From: Mangrovicoccus algicola | GTDB lineage: Bacteria; Pseudomonadota; Alphaproteobacteria; Rhodobacterales; Rhodobacteraceae | Direction: 5' to 3' | Assembly: GCF_014903745.1 (NCBI RefSeq) | Contig: NZ_JACVXA010000012.1 | Coordinates: forward strand, 32,674 to 96,673 | DNA length: 64,000 nt | In this document: positions 7,400 to 16,897 of the stretch, in pieces | Layout of the letters: each line of letters begins with the position of its first letter | How positions within the stretch are numbered: position 1 is the stretch's first letter | The notes under the pieces: model-generated | Database searches by the model: none | Told to the model about the DNA's origin: nothing | What the model saw: only the letters and a program-made list of their open reading frames with translations | Translations under genes and position numbers: made by a program

Positions 7400-10072
7400 A
7401 TGCCCGTCGTCGTCGTCGAATCCCCGGCAAAAGCCAAGACAATCAACAAGTATCTGGGTTCCGACTACACGGTTCTGGCCTCCTACGGCCATGTCCGGGA
7501 CCTGCCTCCCAAGAACGGATCGGTCGATCCCGAGAAGGATTTCGAAATGCTGTGGGAGGTCGGCTCCGACAGCAGGAAGCACGTCAAGGCCATCGCCGAT
7601 GCCCTGGCGGAGGATGATGCGCTGATCCTCGCCACCGACCCCGATCGCGAGGGAGAGGCGATTTCCTGGCACCTGCAGGAGGCGCTGACCAAGCGCAAGG
7701 CGATCAAGAAGACCACCGACGTCAAGCGCGTGGTCTTCAACGCCATCACCAAATCCGCCGTGACCGCCGCGATGGCCCAGCCCCGCGATGTCGACATGGA
7801 ACTGGTCGAGGCCTATCTGGCACGCCGCGCGCTGGATTACCTGGTGGGCTTCAACCTGTCGCCGGTGCTGTGGCGCAAGCTGCCCGGTGCCAAATCGGCG
7901 GGCCGGGTGCAATCGGTCTGCCTGCGCCTGATCGTCGAGCGCGAGATGGAGATCGAGGCTTTCCGCGCGCAGGAATACTGGACCGTCAAGGCGCAGCTTC
8001 AGACGCCGCGCAACCAGATGCTGGAGGCCCGGCTGACCGTGCTGGGCGGCAGGAAGCTCGAGAAATTCGACATTCCCACGCAGGAGGCTGCCGATCTGGC
8101 GGTTCAGGCGATCCGGTCCCGCGACCTCTCCGTCACCTCGGTGGAGGCCCGCCCCGGCAGCCGCAACCCCTCCCCGCCCTTCATGACCTCGACCCTGCAG
8201 CAGGAGGCCAGCCGGAAATTCGGCATGGGCGCGCGCCAGACCATGTCGGCGGCGCAGCGGCTCTACGAGGCCGGGCACATCACCTACATGCGGACCGACG
8301 GCATCGACATGGCGCCCGAGGCGGTGACCATGGCCCGCGACGCGATCAAGGACCGTTACGGCGCCGAGTACCTGCCCGCCAAGCCGCGCACCTACAAGAA
8401 CAAGGCCAAGAACGCGCAGGAAGCGCATGAATGCATCCGCCCCACCGAAATGGCGATGGCGCCGGACCGGCTGAAGATCACCGATAGCGACCAGCGCCGC
8501 CTCTACGAGCTGATCTGGAAACGCACCCTGGCCAGCCAGATGGAGGCCGCGCGGCTGGAACGCACCACGGTGGAAATCGGCTCGGCCGACGGACAGGTCG
8601 GGCTGCGCGCCACCGGCCAGGTGGTGCTCTTCGACGGGTTCCTGAAAGTCTACGAGGAAGGCCGCGACGAGCCCGAGGAGGAGGATGACCGCCGCCTGCC
8701 GCAGGTCGCGCAGGGCGAGCCCATGAAGAAGGACACGGTCACCCCCGAGCAGCACCATACGCAGCCGCCGCCGCGCTATACCGAGGCCACGCTGGTCAAG
8801 CGCATGGAAGAGCTGGGCATCGGGCGCCCCTCCACCTATGCCTCGATCGTGACGACGATCCAGGATCGCGGCTATGTGGTGAAGGAGCAGAACCGCCTGA
8901 TCCCCGAGGACAAGGGACGGCTGGTGACGGTCTTCCTGACCAAGTACTTCCGCCGCTACGTGGAATACGACTTCACCGCCGGGCTGGAGAACGAGCTTGA
9001 CGATGTCTCGGCGGGCAGCCGCGACTACAAGGAGGTGCTGCGGCAGTTCTGGCGCGATTTCTCGGCCTCGATCGAGGAAACGGCGGATCTGCGCATCTCC
9101 GAGGTGCTCGACCAGATCGACGAGGCGCTGGCGCCGCACCTGTATCCGCCCAAGGAGGACGGGACCGATCCGCGGATCTGTCCCAATTGCGGCACCGGCC
9201 GGCTGTCGATGCGCACCGCACGTTCGGGCGGGGCCTTCATCGGCTGTTCCAACTATCCCGAATGCCGCTTCACCCGGCCCTTCGGCCCGCCGCTGGAAGG
9301 CGACGAGGCCGCCCGCGCGATCCCGCCCGAGGGCAAGCTTCTGGGCGAGGACAATGGCGACGAGATCCGCGTCTTCAAGGGGCGTTTCGGCCCCTATGTC
9401 CAGCGCGGCCCGGTCACCGACGAGACCCCCAAGCCGCCGCGCCAGTCCGTGCCCAAGCCCTGGCCGCCCGAGGAGGTCACGCTGGAACAGGCGGTGAAGC
9501 TCTTGTCGCTGCCGCGCGAGATCGGCGCCCATCCCGAGGACGGGGTGACGATCTGGGCCAATATCGGCCGCTACGGCCCCTATCTGAAACATGCCGATTC
9601 AATCTCCAACAAGGGCGGCACCAATGCCAACCTGGAGGATGTCGAAGAGGTCTTCACCATCGGCATGAACCGCGCGGTGGAGGTGCTGGCCTCCAAGCCC
9701 AAGCGCGGCAAGCCCGCGGCGCAGGCGCCGCTGAAGGAAGTCGGCGAACACCCCGATGGCGGCGAGATCACCGTGATGAAGGGACGCTACGGGCCCTATG
9801 TCAAATGGGGCAAGGTCAACGCCACCCTCCCCGAGACGGTGGAGCCGGAGGACGTGACGCTGGATGTCGCGGTCGAGCTGGTCAATGCCCGCGCCAGCAA
9901 GTCCGGCACCAAGAAGAAGGCCCCCGCCAAGAAGGCCGCCGCGAAGAAGCCCGCGGCAAAGAAGGCCGCCACCGGCAAGACCGCCGCAAAGAAGACCGCG
10001 GCGAAGAAACCCGCCGCGAAGAAGGCGGAGCCGGGGAACAAGGGCGACGACGGGGCGGACGTTCTGGAATAG
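7400..10072 (+). CDS. topA: DNA topoisomerase I with lysine/alanine-rich tail
   Basis: An 890-residue type IA topoisomerase that relaxes negative supercoils. The Toprim domain opens with MPVVVVESPAKAKTINKYLG and has the DPDREGEAISWH motif; the active-site tyrosine lies in ITYMRTDG. One four-cysteine zinc finger (CPNCGTG to CSNYPEC) and three glycine-rich C-terminal repeats (with GPYVQRG, GPYLKH, GPYVKWG) follow. The last 45 residues are a KKAPAKKAAAKK-type histone-H1-like tail. The ATG at 7400 is used; the same frame stays open far upstream through dprA, but that part is a shadow. Confidence 0.97.
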   Translation: MPVVVVESPAKAKTINKYLGSDYTVLASYGHVRDLPPKNGSVDPEKDFEMLWEVGSDSRKHVKAIADALAEDDALILATDPDREGEAISWHLQEALTKRKAIKKTTDVKRVVFNAITKSAVTAAMAQPRDVDMELVEAYLARRALDYLVGFNLSPVLWRKLPGAKSAGRVQSVCLRLIVEREMEIEAFRAQEYWTVKAQLQTPRNQMLEARLTVLGGRKLEKFDIPTQEAADLAVQAIRSRDLSVTSVEARPGSRNPSPPFMTSTLQQEASRKFGMGARQTMSAAQRLYEAGHITYMRTDGIDMAPEAVTMARDAIKDRYGAEYLPAKPRTYKNKAKNAQEAHECIRPTEMAMAPDRLKITDSDQRRLYELIWKRTLASQMEAARLERTTVEIGSADGQVGLRATGQVVLFDGFLKVYEEGRDEPEEEDDRRLPQVAQGEPMKKDTVTPEQHHTQPPPRYTEATLVKRMEELGIGRPSTYASIVTTIQDRGYVVKEQNRLIPEDKGRLVTVFLTKYFRRYVEYDFTAGLENELDDVSAGSRDYKEVLRQFWRDFSASIEETADLRISEVLDQIDEALAPHLYPPKEDGTDPRICPNCGTGRLSMRTARSGGAFIGCSNYPECRFTRPFGPPLEGDEAARAIPPEGKLLGEDNGDEIRVFKGRFGPYVQRGPVTDETPKPPRQSVPKPWPPEEVTLEQAVKLLSLPREIGAHPEDGVTIWANIGRYGPYLKHADSISNKGGTNANLEDVEEVFTIGMNRAVEVLASKPKRGKPAAQAPLKEVGEHPDGGEITVMKGRYGPYVKWGKVNATLPETVEPEDVTLDVAVELVNARASKSGTKKKAPAKKAAAKKPAAKKAATGKTAAKKTAAKKPAAKKAEPGNKGDDGADVLE

Positions 10073-10247
10073 ACGGCGCCGCAGCGGCAAAGACCCGGGT
10101 GCAGGCGCGGCATGAACGCGCCCGCGCCCGCGGCGCCGTCCCGGACAGGTCCTGCCCGGCTTTGAAAATCCGCCCTCTCCCCAGTCCGTTGACAGCTTCG
10201 CTGCAGCGCGTCACAACGCTGGGAAGTGGAGGCAAAGGGGATACCCA

Positions 10248-10946
10248 ATGAAGAAAGTTTACGCTTCGGCCACGGATGCGCTCGACGGGCTTCTGTTCGA
10301 CGGGATGTTCATCGCCGCGGGCGGCTTCGGCCTGTGCGGCATTCCGGAACTGCTGATCCAGGCGATCCGCGACGCAGGGACCAAGGATCTGACCGTCGCC
10401 TCGAACAATGCCGGGGTGGACGAATTCGGGCTGGGGATCCTCCTGCAAAGCCGCCAGGTCCGCAAGATGCTGTCCTCCTATGTCGGCGAGAACGCGGAGT
10501 TCATGCGCCAGTACCTCTCGGGCGAGCTGGAGCTGGAATTCAACCCGCAAGGCACGCTGGCCGAACGGATGCGCGCCGGCGGCTGCGGCATCCCGGGTTT
10601 CTACACCAAGACCGGCGTCGGCACCCGGATCGCCGAGGGCAAGGAACACAAGGAGTTCGACGGCGAGACCTACATCATGGAGCGCGGCATCTTCGCCGAC
10701 ATCTCTATCGTGAAGGCCTGGAAGGCGGATGAGACCGGCAACGCGATCTTCCGCAAGACCGCGCGCAATTTCAATCCGCCCGCCGCCATGTGCGGCAAGA
10801 CCTGCATCATGGAGGTCGAGGAGATTGTGCCGGTGGGCACGCTCGACCCCGATCACATCCACCTGCCCGGCATCTACGTGCACCGCCTGATCCAGGGCAC
10901 CCACGAGAAGCGGATCGAGAAGGTCACGACCCGCCCCGCCGCCTGA
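10248..10946 (+). CDS. scoA: 3-oxoacid CoA-transferase subunit A
   Basis: A 232-residue class I CoA-transferase alpha subunit; [16 protein letters not shown] near the start and the [16 protein letters not shown] segment are characteristic of succinyl-CoA:3-ketoacid CoA-transferase. With subunit B it moves CoA from succinyl-CoA to acetoacetate, allowing growth on ketone bodies or turnover of polyhydroxyalkanoate products. AAAGGGG precedes the ATG. It is 70 bp upstream of scoB and is clearly in the same operon. The exact acyl acceptor cannot be fixed from sequence. Confidence 0.93.
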   Translation: MKKVYASATDALDGLLFDGMFIAAGGFGLCGIPELLIQAIRDAGTKDLTVASNNAGVDEFGLGILLQSRQVRKMLSSYVGENAEFMRQYLSGELELEFNPQGTLAERMRAGGCGIPGFYTKTGVGTRIAEGKEHKEFDGETYIMERGIFADISIVKAWKADETGNAIFRKTARNFNPPAAMCGKTCIMEVEEIVPVGTLDPDHIHLPGIYVHRLIQGTHEKRIEKVTTRPAA

Positions 10947-11016
10947 CACCGTCCGACGCAACATCCGCGGGCAGCCCCGGGGGCCCGTCCCGCGACCGAC
11001 CACAGGAGGGCCGAAA

Positions 11017-11646
11017 ATGCCTTGGGATCGCAACCAGATGGCGGCGCGTGCCGCGCAGGAACTCGAAGACGGCACCTATGTGAACCTGGGGATCGGCATT
11101 CCGACCCTGGTGCCGAACTTCATCCCCGAGGGGGTGAATGTCACGCTGCAATCGGAAAACGGCATGCTCGGCATGGGCCCCTTCCCCTATGAGGGCGAAG
11201 AGGATCCCGACCTGATCAATGCCGGCAAGCAGACCATCACCGAATTGCCCAATACCGCCTATTTCGACAGCGCCATGAGCTTCGGCATGATCCGCGGCGG
11301 CAAGATCGCGGCGGCGATCCTGGGCGCGATGGAGGTCGCGGAGAACGGCGATCTGGCCAACTGGATGATCCCCGGCAAGCTGGTCAAGGGCATGGGCGGC
11401 GCCATGGACCTGGTCGCGGGCGTCGGCCGGGTGATCGTGGTGATGGACCACACCAACAAGCACGGCGAGTCGAAGCTGCTGAAGGAATGCACCCTGCCGC
11501 TGACCGGCACCGGGGTCGTCGACCGGATCATCACCAATCTGGGCGTGCTCGACGTGGTCGAGGGCGGGCTGAAGATCCTGGAACTCGCCGATGGCGTGAC
11601 CGAGCAGGAGATGCGCGCCGCGACCGAGGCGACGATCGTCAACTGA
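11017..11646 (+). CDS. scoB: 3-oxoacid CoA-transferase subunit B
   Basis: A 209-residue beta subunit with [17 protein letters not shown] near the N-terminus and the catalytic glutamate in [11 protein letters not shown], which forms the covalent glutamyl-CoA intermediate. It assembles with the product of the preceding gene. CAGGAGG is spaced for the ATG at 11017. A hairpin follows the stop codon, so the two genes form a compact bicistronic unit between topA and a convergent HAD-like gene. Confidence 0.94.
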   Translation: MPWDRNQMAARAAQELEDGTYVNLGIGIPTLVPNFIPEGVNVTLQSENGMLGMGPFPYEGEEDPDLINAGKQTITELPNTAYFDSAMSFGMIRGGKIAAAILGAMEVAENGDLANWMIPGKLVKGMGGAMDLVAGVGRVIVVMDHTNKHGESKLLKECTLPLTGTGVVDRIITNLGVLDVVEGGLKILELADGVTEQEMRAATEATIVN

Positions 11647-11654
11647 GACCCGGC

Positions 11655-11678
11655 GCATCCCGCCCCGCGGCGGGATGC
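11655..11678. terminator. Hairpin after scoB, shared with convergent gene
   Basis: Perfect 10-bp stem (11655-11664 with 11669-11678) and a 4-base loop, 9 bp after the scoB stop. No clear T-run; it lies between convergent genes and could end transcription in both directions. Confidence 0.5.
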
Positions 11679-11703
11679 CTTCCGGCGGCGCCCGCTGCGG
11701 CGC

Positions 11704-12276
11704 TCAGGGGCCGAGGCCGCGCTGTTCGCGGGCACCGTCGCTGCGGGGCCGGTCCAGCGGCCAGCCCCCGGCCCCGCGCCCGGCAAGATCGCGCAGCGCC
11801 ACCGCATCCCCCGTATCGAGAACGATCAGCGGCACGCCCAGAGTGCGCATCTGCGCCTGCAGCGTCCCGGGATCGCCCAGCAGCCACAGCCGCGCCGCCC
11901 CGGCCCCCAGCACGGCGATGGTTTCCGGCCCGCCGAGAAATTCGAAGCCGCGCATGCCGAAACGGCGCACCGCATCCTCCGCCCTGTCGCCGGCCCGTCG
12001 CCCGACGGCCTGGACCGCGCCGGGGATGCCCAGCGTCTCGCTCAGCCACAGCGCCCAGTCCTGCGGCAGCGAGGACAATAGCAGCACCCGGCCCCGGAAC
12101 CGTAGCCACAGGCGCAGAAGCTCCAGCGCAGAACGGTTCAGTTCGAGGCGCTGCGGATCGGGGTGACGCAGCCTGCCCTGCCCGCCGCGGATCAGCCCGT
12201 GATCGGCATCGATCACCAGCGGCCGCGGGACGCACATATGGGGCGGCGGCGGCGATGGGCGGAAAGTCTTGAACAC
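11704..12276 (-). CDS. HAD-superfamily-like protein of unknown function
   Basis: A 190-residue frame starting at GTG 12276. RPLVIDADHGLIR resembles HAD motif I (D-x-D), VLLLSSLPQ sits where motif II (Ser/Thr) is expected, and RRFGMRGFEFLGG resembles the stretch before motif III in HAD domains fused to UbiA-type prenyltransferases. The acidic pair of motif III is not obvious, so it may be a divergent or inactive phosphatase. It is divergent from the helicase gene. Two other long open frames overlap this stretch, but this is the only one with recognisable motifs. Confidence 0.55.
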   Translation of the reverse strand: MFKTFRPSPPPPHMCVPRPLVIDADHGLIRGGQGRLRHPDPQRLELNRSALELLRLWLRFRGRVLLLSSLPQDWALWLSETLGIPGAVQAVGRRAGDRAEDAVRRFGMRGFEFLGGPETIAVLGAGAARLWLLGDPGTLQAQMRTLGVPLIVLDTGDAVALRDLAGRGAGGWPLDRPRSDGAREQRGLGP

Positions 12277-12375
12277 GACGGATCCCCAATTGCGGCAGGC
12301 CGGGGCAGAATGCCCGCCGCCAGGCTAACATTCGGTTGCTGGCCCTGCACCGCAAGGCGGACTAGTTCATGCATC

Positions 12376-14796
12376 ATGACGCATCTTCCCCCCCATGTCT
12401 CGGACTGGCTTGCCGCGCGCGGCTGGGTGTTGCATCCGCATCAGGCGCAGATGCTGGCGCAGAAGCAGGCCTCCGCCCAGCTTCTGGTCGCGCCCACGGG
12501 CGGCGGCAAGACGCTGGCGGGTTTCCTGCCCAGCCTCGCCGAACTGGGCCTGTCCCCGCCGCCGGGCCTGCACACGCTGTACGTCTCGCCGCTCAAGGCC
12601 CTTGCCGCGGATATCCGGCGCAACCTCGACCGTCCCATCGCCGAGATGGGCGCGGCGATCCGGGTGGAGGACCGCACCGGCGACACTTCCGCGACCGCGC
12701 GGCGGCGCCAGCGGGCCGATCCGCCGCATATCCTGCTGACCACGCCGGAAAGCCTGGCGCTGATGCTCTCCTACCCGGACGCGCCGCGGATCTTTGCCGG
12801 GCTTCAGAGGGTGGTGCTGGACGAGATCCATGCCCTCGCCGAGTCCAGGCGCGGCGACCAGCTGATGCTGGCGCTGTCGCGGCTTCAGGCGCTGTGTCCC
12901 GGGCTGCGGCGGGTCGGGCTGTCGGCAACGGTGGAGGACCCTCCGGCCCTGGCGCGGTTCCTGGCCCGCCATCCCGACCCCTGCCCGGTGCTGCAGGCGG
13001 ATCCCGGGCCCGATCCCGATATCGCGATGCTGGACCTGCCCGTGCCGCCCCCCTGGGCCGGGGGCGGCGGGCGCTATGCGATTCCCCGCGTGCTGGAGGA
13101 GGTGCGCCGCCACCGCACGACGCTGATCTTCCACAATACACGCGCCCAGGCCGAGATATTCTTCCACGACCTGTGGATGCAGAATGCCGATGCGCTGCCC
13201 ATCGCGATCCATCACGGCAGCCTGTCGCGCGAAAGCCGCCAGAAGGTGGAGGCGGCGATGATCGCGGGCGAATTGCGCGCCATCGTCTGCACCGGCACGC
13301 TGGACCTGGGGATCGACTGGGGGGATGTCGACCTGGTCCTGCAGATCGGCGCGCCCCGCAACATCAAGCGGCTGGTCCAGCGGATCGGGCGGGCCAATCA
13401 CCGCTACAACGCCCCCTCCCGCGCGCGGCTGGTCCCGGCCAACCGCTTCGAGGTGATCGAATGCCAGGCCGCGCTGGAGGCGGTGCGCGCGCGCGATCTC
13501 GACGGCAGCCCGCGCGGCCCCGGCCCCCTGGACGTGCTGTGCCAGCATATCCTGATCGCCGCCTGCGCGGGGGATTTCACCGCTGACGGTCTTTACGCCG
13601 AGGTGACACAGGCCGGTCCCTATGCCGGGCTGCCGCGCGCCGATTTCGACGCCTGCCTCGACTTCTGCGCGACCGGCGGCTACGTGCTGCGCGCCTATGA
13701 CCGCTGGCAGCGGCTCAAGCAGCGCCCCGATGGCAGCTGGGGCCTGCGCGATCCGCGGGCGGCGCGGCTGATCCGCATGAACCTGGGCACGATCCAGGAC
13801 AGCGACCTGGTGCGGGTGCGGCTGCGCGGGCGCGGCGCGCCGCTGGGCGAGGTGGAGGAAGCCTTTGCCGCGACGCTGAGCCCCGGAGACAGTTTCCTCA
13901 TCGGCGGACAGGTGGTGCGCTACGAGGGCCTGCGCGAGACGACCGTCGAGGTCAGCCGCGCGCGCGGGCGGGAGCCCCGGCTGGCGGTGTTCTCGGGCAC
14001 GAAATTCGCCACCTCGACCCAGCTGTCGGACCGCATCCTGGGACTGCTGGCGCGGCCGGGCTGGCCCGGCCTGCCCGCCCATACCGCCGAATGGCTGCAG
14101 CTGCAGGCGCAGGTGTCGCGCCTGCCCCGCCGCGAGAGGCTGCTGGTCGAAACCTTCCCCCATGACGGGCGTCACCATGCCTGTTTCTACGGTTTCGCAG
14201 GACGCAACGCGATGCAGACGCTGGGGCTTCTGCTGACCCGGCGGATGGAGACGGAGGGCCTGGCGCCGCTGGGCTTCGTGGCCACGGATTACGCGCTTCT
14301 GATCTGGGGGCTGGAACCGCTTGCCGATCCGGCCGCCCTGCTCTCCCCCGAGGGGCTGCGCGAGGGGTTCGAAACCTGGCTTGCGGGCAATGCGGTGATG
14401 AAGCGGAGCTTCCGCGGGGTGGCCACGATCGCCGGGCTGATCGAGCGCAACCATCCCGGCAGCCGCAAATCCGGGCGCCAGGCGACGTTTTCCACCGACA
14501 TCCTCTATGACACGCTGCGCCGCTACGACCCCGATCACCTGCTGTTGCGCATCACGCGGCAGGAGGCGCTTGGCGGGCTGGTCGATTTCGGCCGGATCGA
14601 GGAGATGCTGCGGCGCATCGGCGGACGGATCGACCACCAGCCTCTGGACCGGCTGTCGCCCCTGGCCGCGCCGCTGCTGCTGGAGGCCGGGCGGGTCCCG
14701 GTCGAGGGCGCCGGGCGCGAACGGCTGATGGAGGAACAGGCGGCGCGGGCCATGGAGGCCTCGGGCCTCGCCGATCTCGACGCGCAGGCGGTCTGA
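12376..14796 (+). CDS. Lhr-type DEXH-box DNA helicase (ligase-associated DNA repair family)
   Basis: An 806-residue superfamily 2 helicase. Walker A is LLVAPTGGGKTLAGF, motif II is VVLDEIHALAESRRGDQL, motif III is GLSATVEDP and motif VI is QRIGRANHRYN. The length and the winged-helix/beta-barrel C-terminal region fit the helicase found with ATP-dependent DNA ligase, exonuclease and a phosphoesterase in a DNA damage response module. None of those partners is adjacent here. The ATG at 12376 (MTHLPPHV) is used; the frame is open further upstream without similarity. Confidence 0.88.
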   Translation: MTHLPPHVSDWLAARGWVLHPHQAQMLAQKQASAQLLVAPTGGGKTLAGFLPSLAELGLSPPPGLHTLYVSPLKALAADIRRNLDRPIAEMGAAIRVEDRTGDTSATARRRQRADPPHILLTTPESLALMLSYPDAPRIFAGLQRVVLDEIHALAESRRGDQLMLALSRLQALCPGLRRVGLSATVEDPPALARFLARHPDPCPVLQADPGPDPDIAMLDLPVPPPWAGGGGRYAIPRVLEEVRRHRTTLIFHNTRAQAEIFFHDLWMQNADALPIAIHHGSLSRESRQKVEAAMIAGELRAIVCTGTLDLGIDWGDVDLVLQIGAPRNIKRLVQRIGRANHRYNAPSRARLVPANRFEVIECQAALEAVRARDLDGSPRGPGPLDVLCQHILIAACAGDFTADGLYAEVTQAGPYAGLPRADFDACLDFCATGGYVLRAYDRWQRLKQRPDGSWGLRDPRAARLIRMNLGTIQDSDLVRVRLRGRGAPLGEVEEAFAATLSPGDSFLIGGQVVRYEGLRETTVEVSRARGREPRLAVFSGTKFATSTQLSDRILGLLARPGWPGLPAHTAEWLQLQAQVSRLPRRERLLVETFPHDGRHHACFYGFAGRNAMQTLGLLLTRRMETEGLAPLGFVATDYALLIWGLEPLADPAALLSPEGLREGFETWLAGNAVMKRSFRGVATIAGLIERNHPGSRKSGRQATFSTDILYDTLRRYDPDHLLLRITRQEALGGLVDFGRIEEMLRRIGGRIDHQPLDRLSPLAAPLLLEAGRVPVEGAGRERLMEEQAARAMEASGLADLDAQAV

Positions 14797-14817
14797 GCGC
14801 CGCTCAGCCCGCGGCGC
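14797..14817. terminator. Short GC-rich hairpin between convergent genes
   Basis: A 7-bp stem (14797-14803 with 14811-14817) covers the junction of the helicase gene end and the dusA stop codon. No T-run; possible bidirectional terminator. Confidence 0.35.
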
Positions 14818-15826
14818 GGGCGGTTTCCCGCTCGACCAGCGCCAGCGCCTCCTCGACGATCTCCGCCCCCGCCTCGCGGCGCGCGGCCGCGACGGAGAGA
14901 TGCCGCCGCCAGGCCCGGGCCCCGGGGCGCCCGGCAAAGAGCCCCAGCATGTGGCGCGTCATCGCATGCGCCCGCCCGCCCGCGGCGACATGCGCGGCGA
15001 TATGGGGGATCATGGCGCGCGCGACCTGCCCGGCGGTTTTCGCCTGCGCCGCGTCGCCGAAGATCCGCCGGTCGGCATCGGCCAGGATCGCCGCCGGTTC
15101 GTGATAGGCCGCGCGGCCGATCATCACCCCGTCCAGACCCGCCGCCAGGAAACTTTCGGCCTGATCCAGCGAGGTGATCCCGCCATTGACCGAGACATGC
15201 AGCTGCGGGAACCTCTGCTTCATCGCCAGGACCAGCGGATAGTCCAGCGGCGGGATCTCGCGGTTTTCCTTGGGCGACAGTCCCTTCAGCCAGGCCTTGC
15301 GGGCATGGATCGTGACCCGCCGGACCCCGGCACCGGCCACCGCATCGAGAAAGCCCGGCAGGACCGCGGCCGGATCGTCGTCATCCACGCCGATGCGGCA
15401 TTTCACCGTGACCTCGGCCGGGCTGGCGGCGATCATGGCCGCGACGGCCCGCGCCACCAGCGCCGGATCGCGCATCAGGACCGCCCCGAAACATCCCGAC
15501 TGCACCCGGTCCGACGGACAGCCGACATTCAGGTTGATCTCGCCATAGCCCGCCTGCCAGCCAAGCGCCGCCGCCTCGGCCAGTTCGGCAGGGTCCGACC
15601 CGCCCAGCTGCAGCGCCACGGGATGCTCCGCCGGGTCGTGATCCAACAGGTGCAGCGCCCCGCCCCGCACCAGCGCCGGGGCCGTCACCATCTCGGTATA
15701 AAGCAGCGTGCGCACGGAAAACTGCCGGTGGATCAGGCGGCAGAACCGGTCCGTCCAGTCCAGCATCGGGGCCACGGACAGGCGGGCGGCGCTCGCCAGC
15801 TCGGGATAGTCGCGTTTCTCAGTCAC
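14804..15826 (-). CDS. dusA: tRNA-dihydrouridine(20/20a) synthase
   Basis: A 340-residue FMN-dependent TIM barrel protein that reduces U20/U20a in the tRNA D-loop. LSVAPMLDWTDRFCR, INLNVGCPSDRVQSGCFGA (with the catalytic cysteine) and HARKAWLKGLSPKENR are DusA-type motifs. The start is GTG at 15826, placed 6 bp after AGAGGT; an ATG far upstream would add about 36 residues that do not look like the family. It is transcribed away from the tRNA-Arg gene on the same strand. Confidence 0.95.
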   Translation of the reverse strand: MTEKRDYPELASAARLSVAPMLDWTDRFCRLIHRQFSVRTLLYTEMVTAPALVRGGALHLLDHDPAEHPVALQLGGSDPAELAEAAALGWQAGYGEINLNVGCPSDRVQSGCFGAVLMRDPALVARAVAAMIAASPAEVTVKCRIGVDDDDPAAVLPGFLDAVAGAGVRRVTIHARKAWLKGLSPKENREIPPLDYPLVLAMKQRFPQLHVSVNGGITSLDQAESFLAAGLDGVMIGRAAYHEPAAILADADRRIFGDAAQAKTAGQVARAMIPHIAAHVAAGGRAHAMTRHMLGLFAGRPGARAWRRHLSVAAARREAGAEIVEEALALVERETARAAG

Positions 15827-15964
15827 TCGAAGACCTCTCGTCCATCCCCCCGGGGCCGGCCGACACCGTCGCGCGCATCCTGTCCCTCGGGGAAACCGGT
15901 CCTCTATCACGGCGGAGACGCGCTTGACAAACACTCCTCCCCTTCGTCGCCCTCCCTCGGGCGA

Positions 15965-16041
15965 TGGCGACCCCGCCAGGACTTGAACCCGGAACCTGGT
16001 GATTAGAAGTCACCTGCTCTATCCAGTTGAGCTACGGGGCC
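15965..16041 (-). tRNA. tRNA-Arg (anticodon TCT)
   Basis: A 77-nt cloverleaf: acceptor GGCCCCG pairs with CGGGGTC (one G-U), the anticodon loop CTTCTAA carries TCT, the T-loop is TTCAAGT, and CCA is encoded. Reads AGA/AGG codons, which are rare in this genome. Confidence 0.95.
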
Positions 16042-16138
16042 GTGGCGCCTTGATAGCGGGTCGCAACGGGAGGTGCAACGCATCGCGGGTGCCTGTGCCG
16101 TCCTGTCGTCCGGAGGGGTTGCCGTCCCTGCCCCGGTA

Positions 16139-16154
16139 TTGAATAATGCATTAA
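16139..16154. promoter_or_regulatory. Candidate GntR operator upstream of the regulator gene
   Basis: On the minus strand this reads TTAATGCATTATTCAA, which agrees at 13 of 16 positions with the sequence at 21339-21354 upstream of the amidase gene. It is an AT-rich island in GC-rich DNA, 27 bp before the preferred GTG start of the regulator. Confidence 0.5.
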
Positions 16155-16180
16155 ATCCGAAGCGTCGGGAGTTCGACAGC

Positions 16181-16852
16181 GTGGGACGGCGCTCACTTCA
16201 CCAGGAAATCACCGGCGAGATCCGCGAGATGATCCTCAGCGGCGCGCTGCGTCCGGGCACCAAGGTGCCGGAACAGGCGCTGGCGCAGCAGCTGGAGGTA
16301 TCGCGCACGCCGCTGCGCGAGGCGCTCAAGGCGCTCTCGGTGGAGGGGCTGGTGACGCTGATGCCCAATCGCGGCGCCAGCGTCTCCGAGGTCAGCGCCG
16401 CGCAGCTCGACGACCTGCTGCCGGTGATGGGGGTTCTGGAGGAACTGGGCGCGGAACTGCTGTGCAGGGCTCTGGATGCCGCCCCGGCCGAGGAGCGCGC
16501 GGCGATGCTGGCCCAGCTGGAGCAACTGCATGCAGAGATCCTGGCCGGGCATGCCGGGCGCGACGCGGCCAGGTTCCGCAAGGCAAACAAGGCGTTCCAC
16601 GAGGCCTTGATCGAGATGGGCGGCAATGGCGCGCTGCTGGAACTCTACCGCATCGCCCTGGCACGGATGCATATGAGCCGCTTCCTCGCGGAGAAGAGCG
16701 AGGCCGACTGGAACGCGGCGATGCAGGATCACGAGGCGATCATGGCGGCGCTGCGGGCGGGTGACGGCGCCTTGGCGGGACGGCTCCTGCGCGATCATGT
16801 CGAACAGACCGTGCGCCGCGCGGTCCTGGGCGCCATCGCCCGTCCCGGCTGA
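16181..16852 (+). CDS. GntR family transcriptional regulator, FCD (FadR-C) type
   Basis: A 223-residue regulator. The N-terminal winged helix shows LHQEITGEIREMILSGAL and the recognition helix region LEVSRTPLREALKALSVEG; the C-terminal all-helical FCD domain (about residues 80-215) contains FHEALIEMGGN and DHEAIMAALRAGD, with histidines suited to metal-dependent ligand binding. FCD regulators usually repress genes for organic acid uptake. The GTG at 16181 follows GGGAG; starts at 16073 or 16139 would absorb the candidate operator into the gene. It is convergent with the TRAP operon it probably controls. Confidence 0.9.
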   Translation: MGRRSLHQEITGEIREMILSGALRPGTKVPEQALAQQLEVSRTPLREALKALSVEGLVTLMPNRGASVSEVSAAQLDDLLPVMGVLEELGAELLCRALDAAPAEERAAMLAQLEQLHAEILAGHAGRDAARFRKANKAFHEALIEMGGNGALLELYRIALARMHMSRFLAEKSEADWNAAMQDHEAIMAALRAGDGALAGRLLRDHVEQTVRRAVLGAIARPG

Positions 16853-16862
16853 GATCGCCGCC

Positions 16863-16882
16863 CCGGGGCATTTCGGCCCCGG
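16863..16882. terminator. Hairpin between the convergent GntR and dctM genes
   Basis: 7-bp GC stem (16863-16869 with 16876-16882) and a 6-base loop, in the 45-bp gap between two convergent stop codons; no T-run. Confidence 0.4.
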
Positions 16883-16897
16883 AACGGCAAGGCGGGA

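Noticed and set aside
11639..12355. 238-codon minus-strand frame overlapping the HAD-like gene
   Set aside because: Different frame from the one with HAD-like motifs, and its translation is Arg/Ala/Pro-rich without structure.
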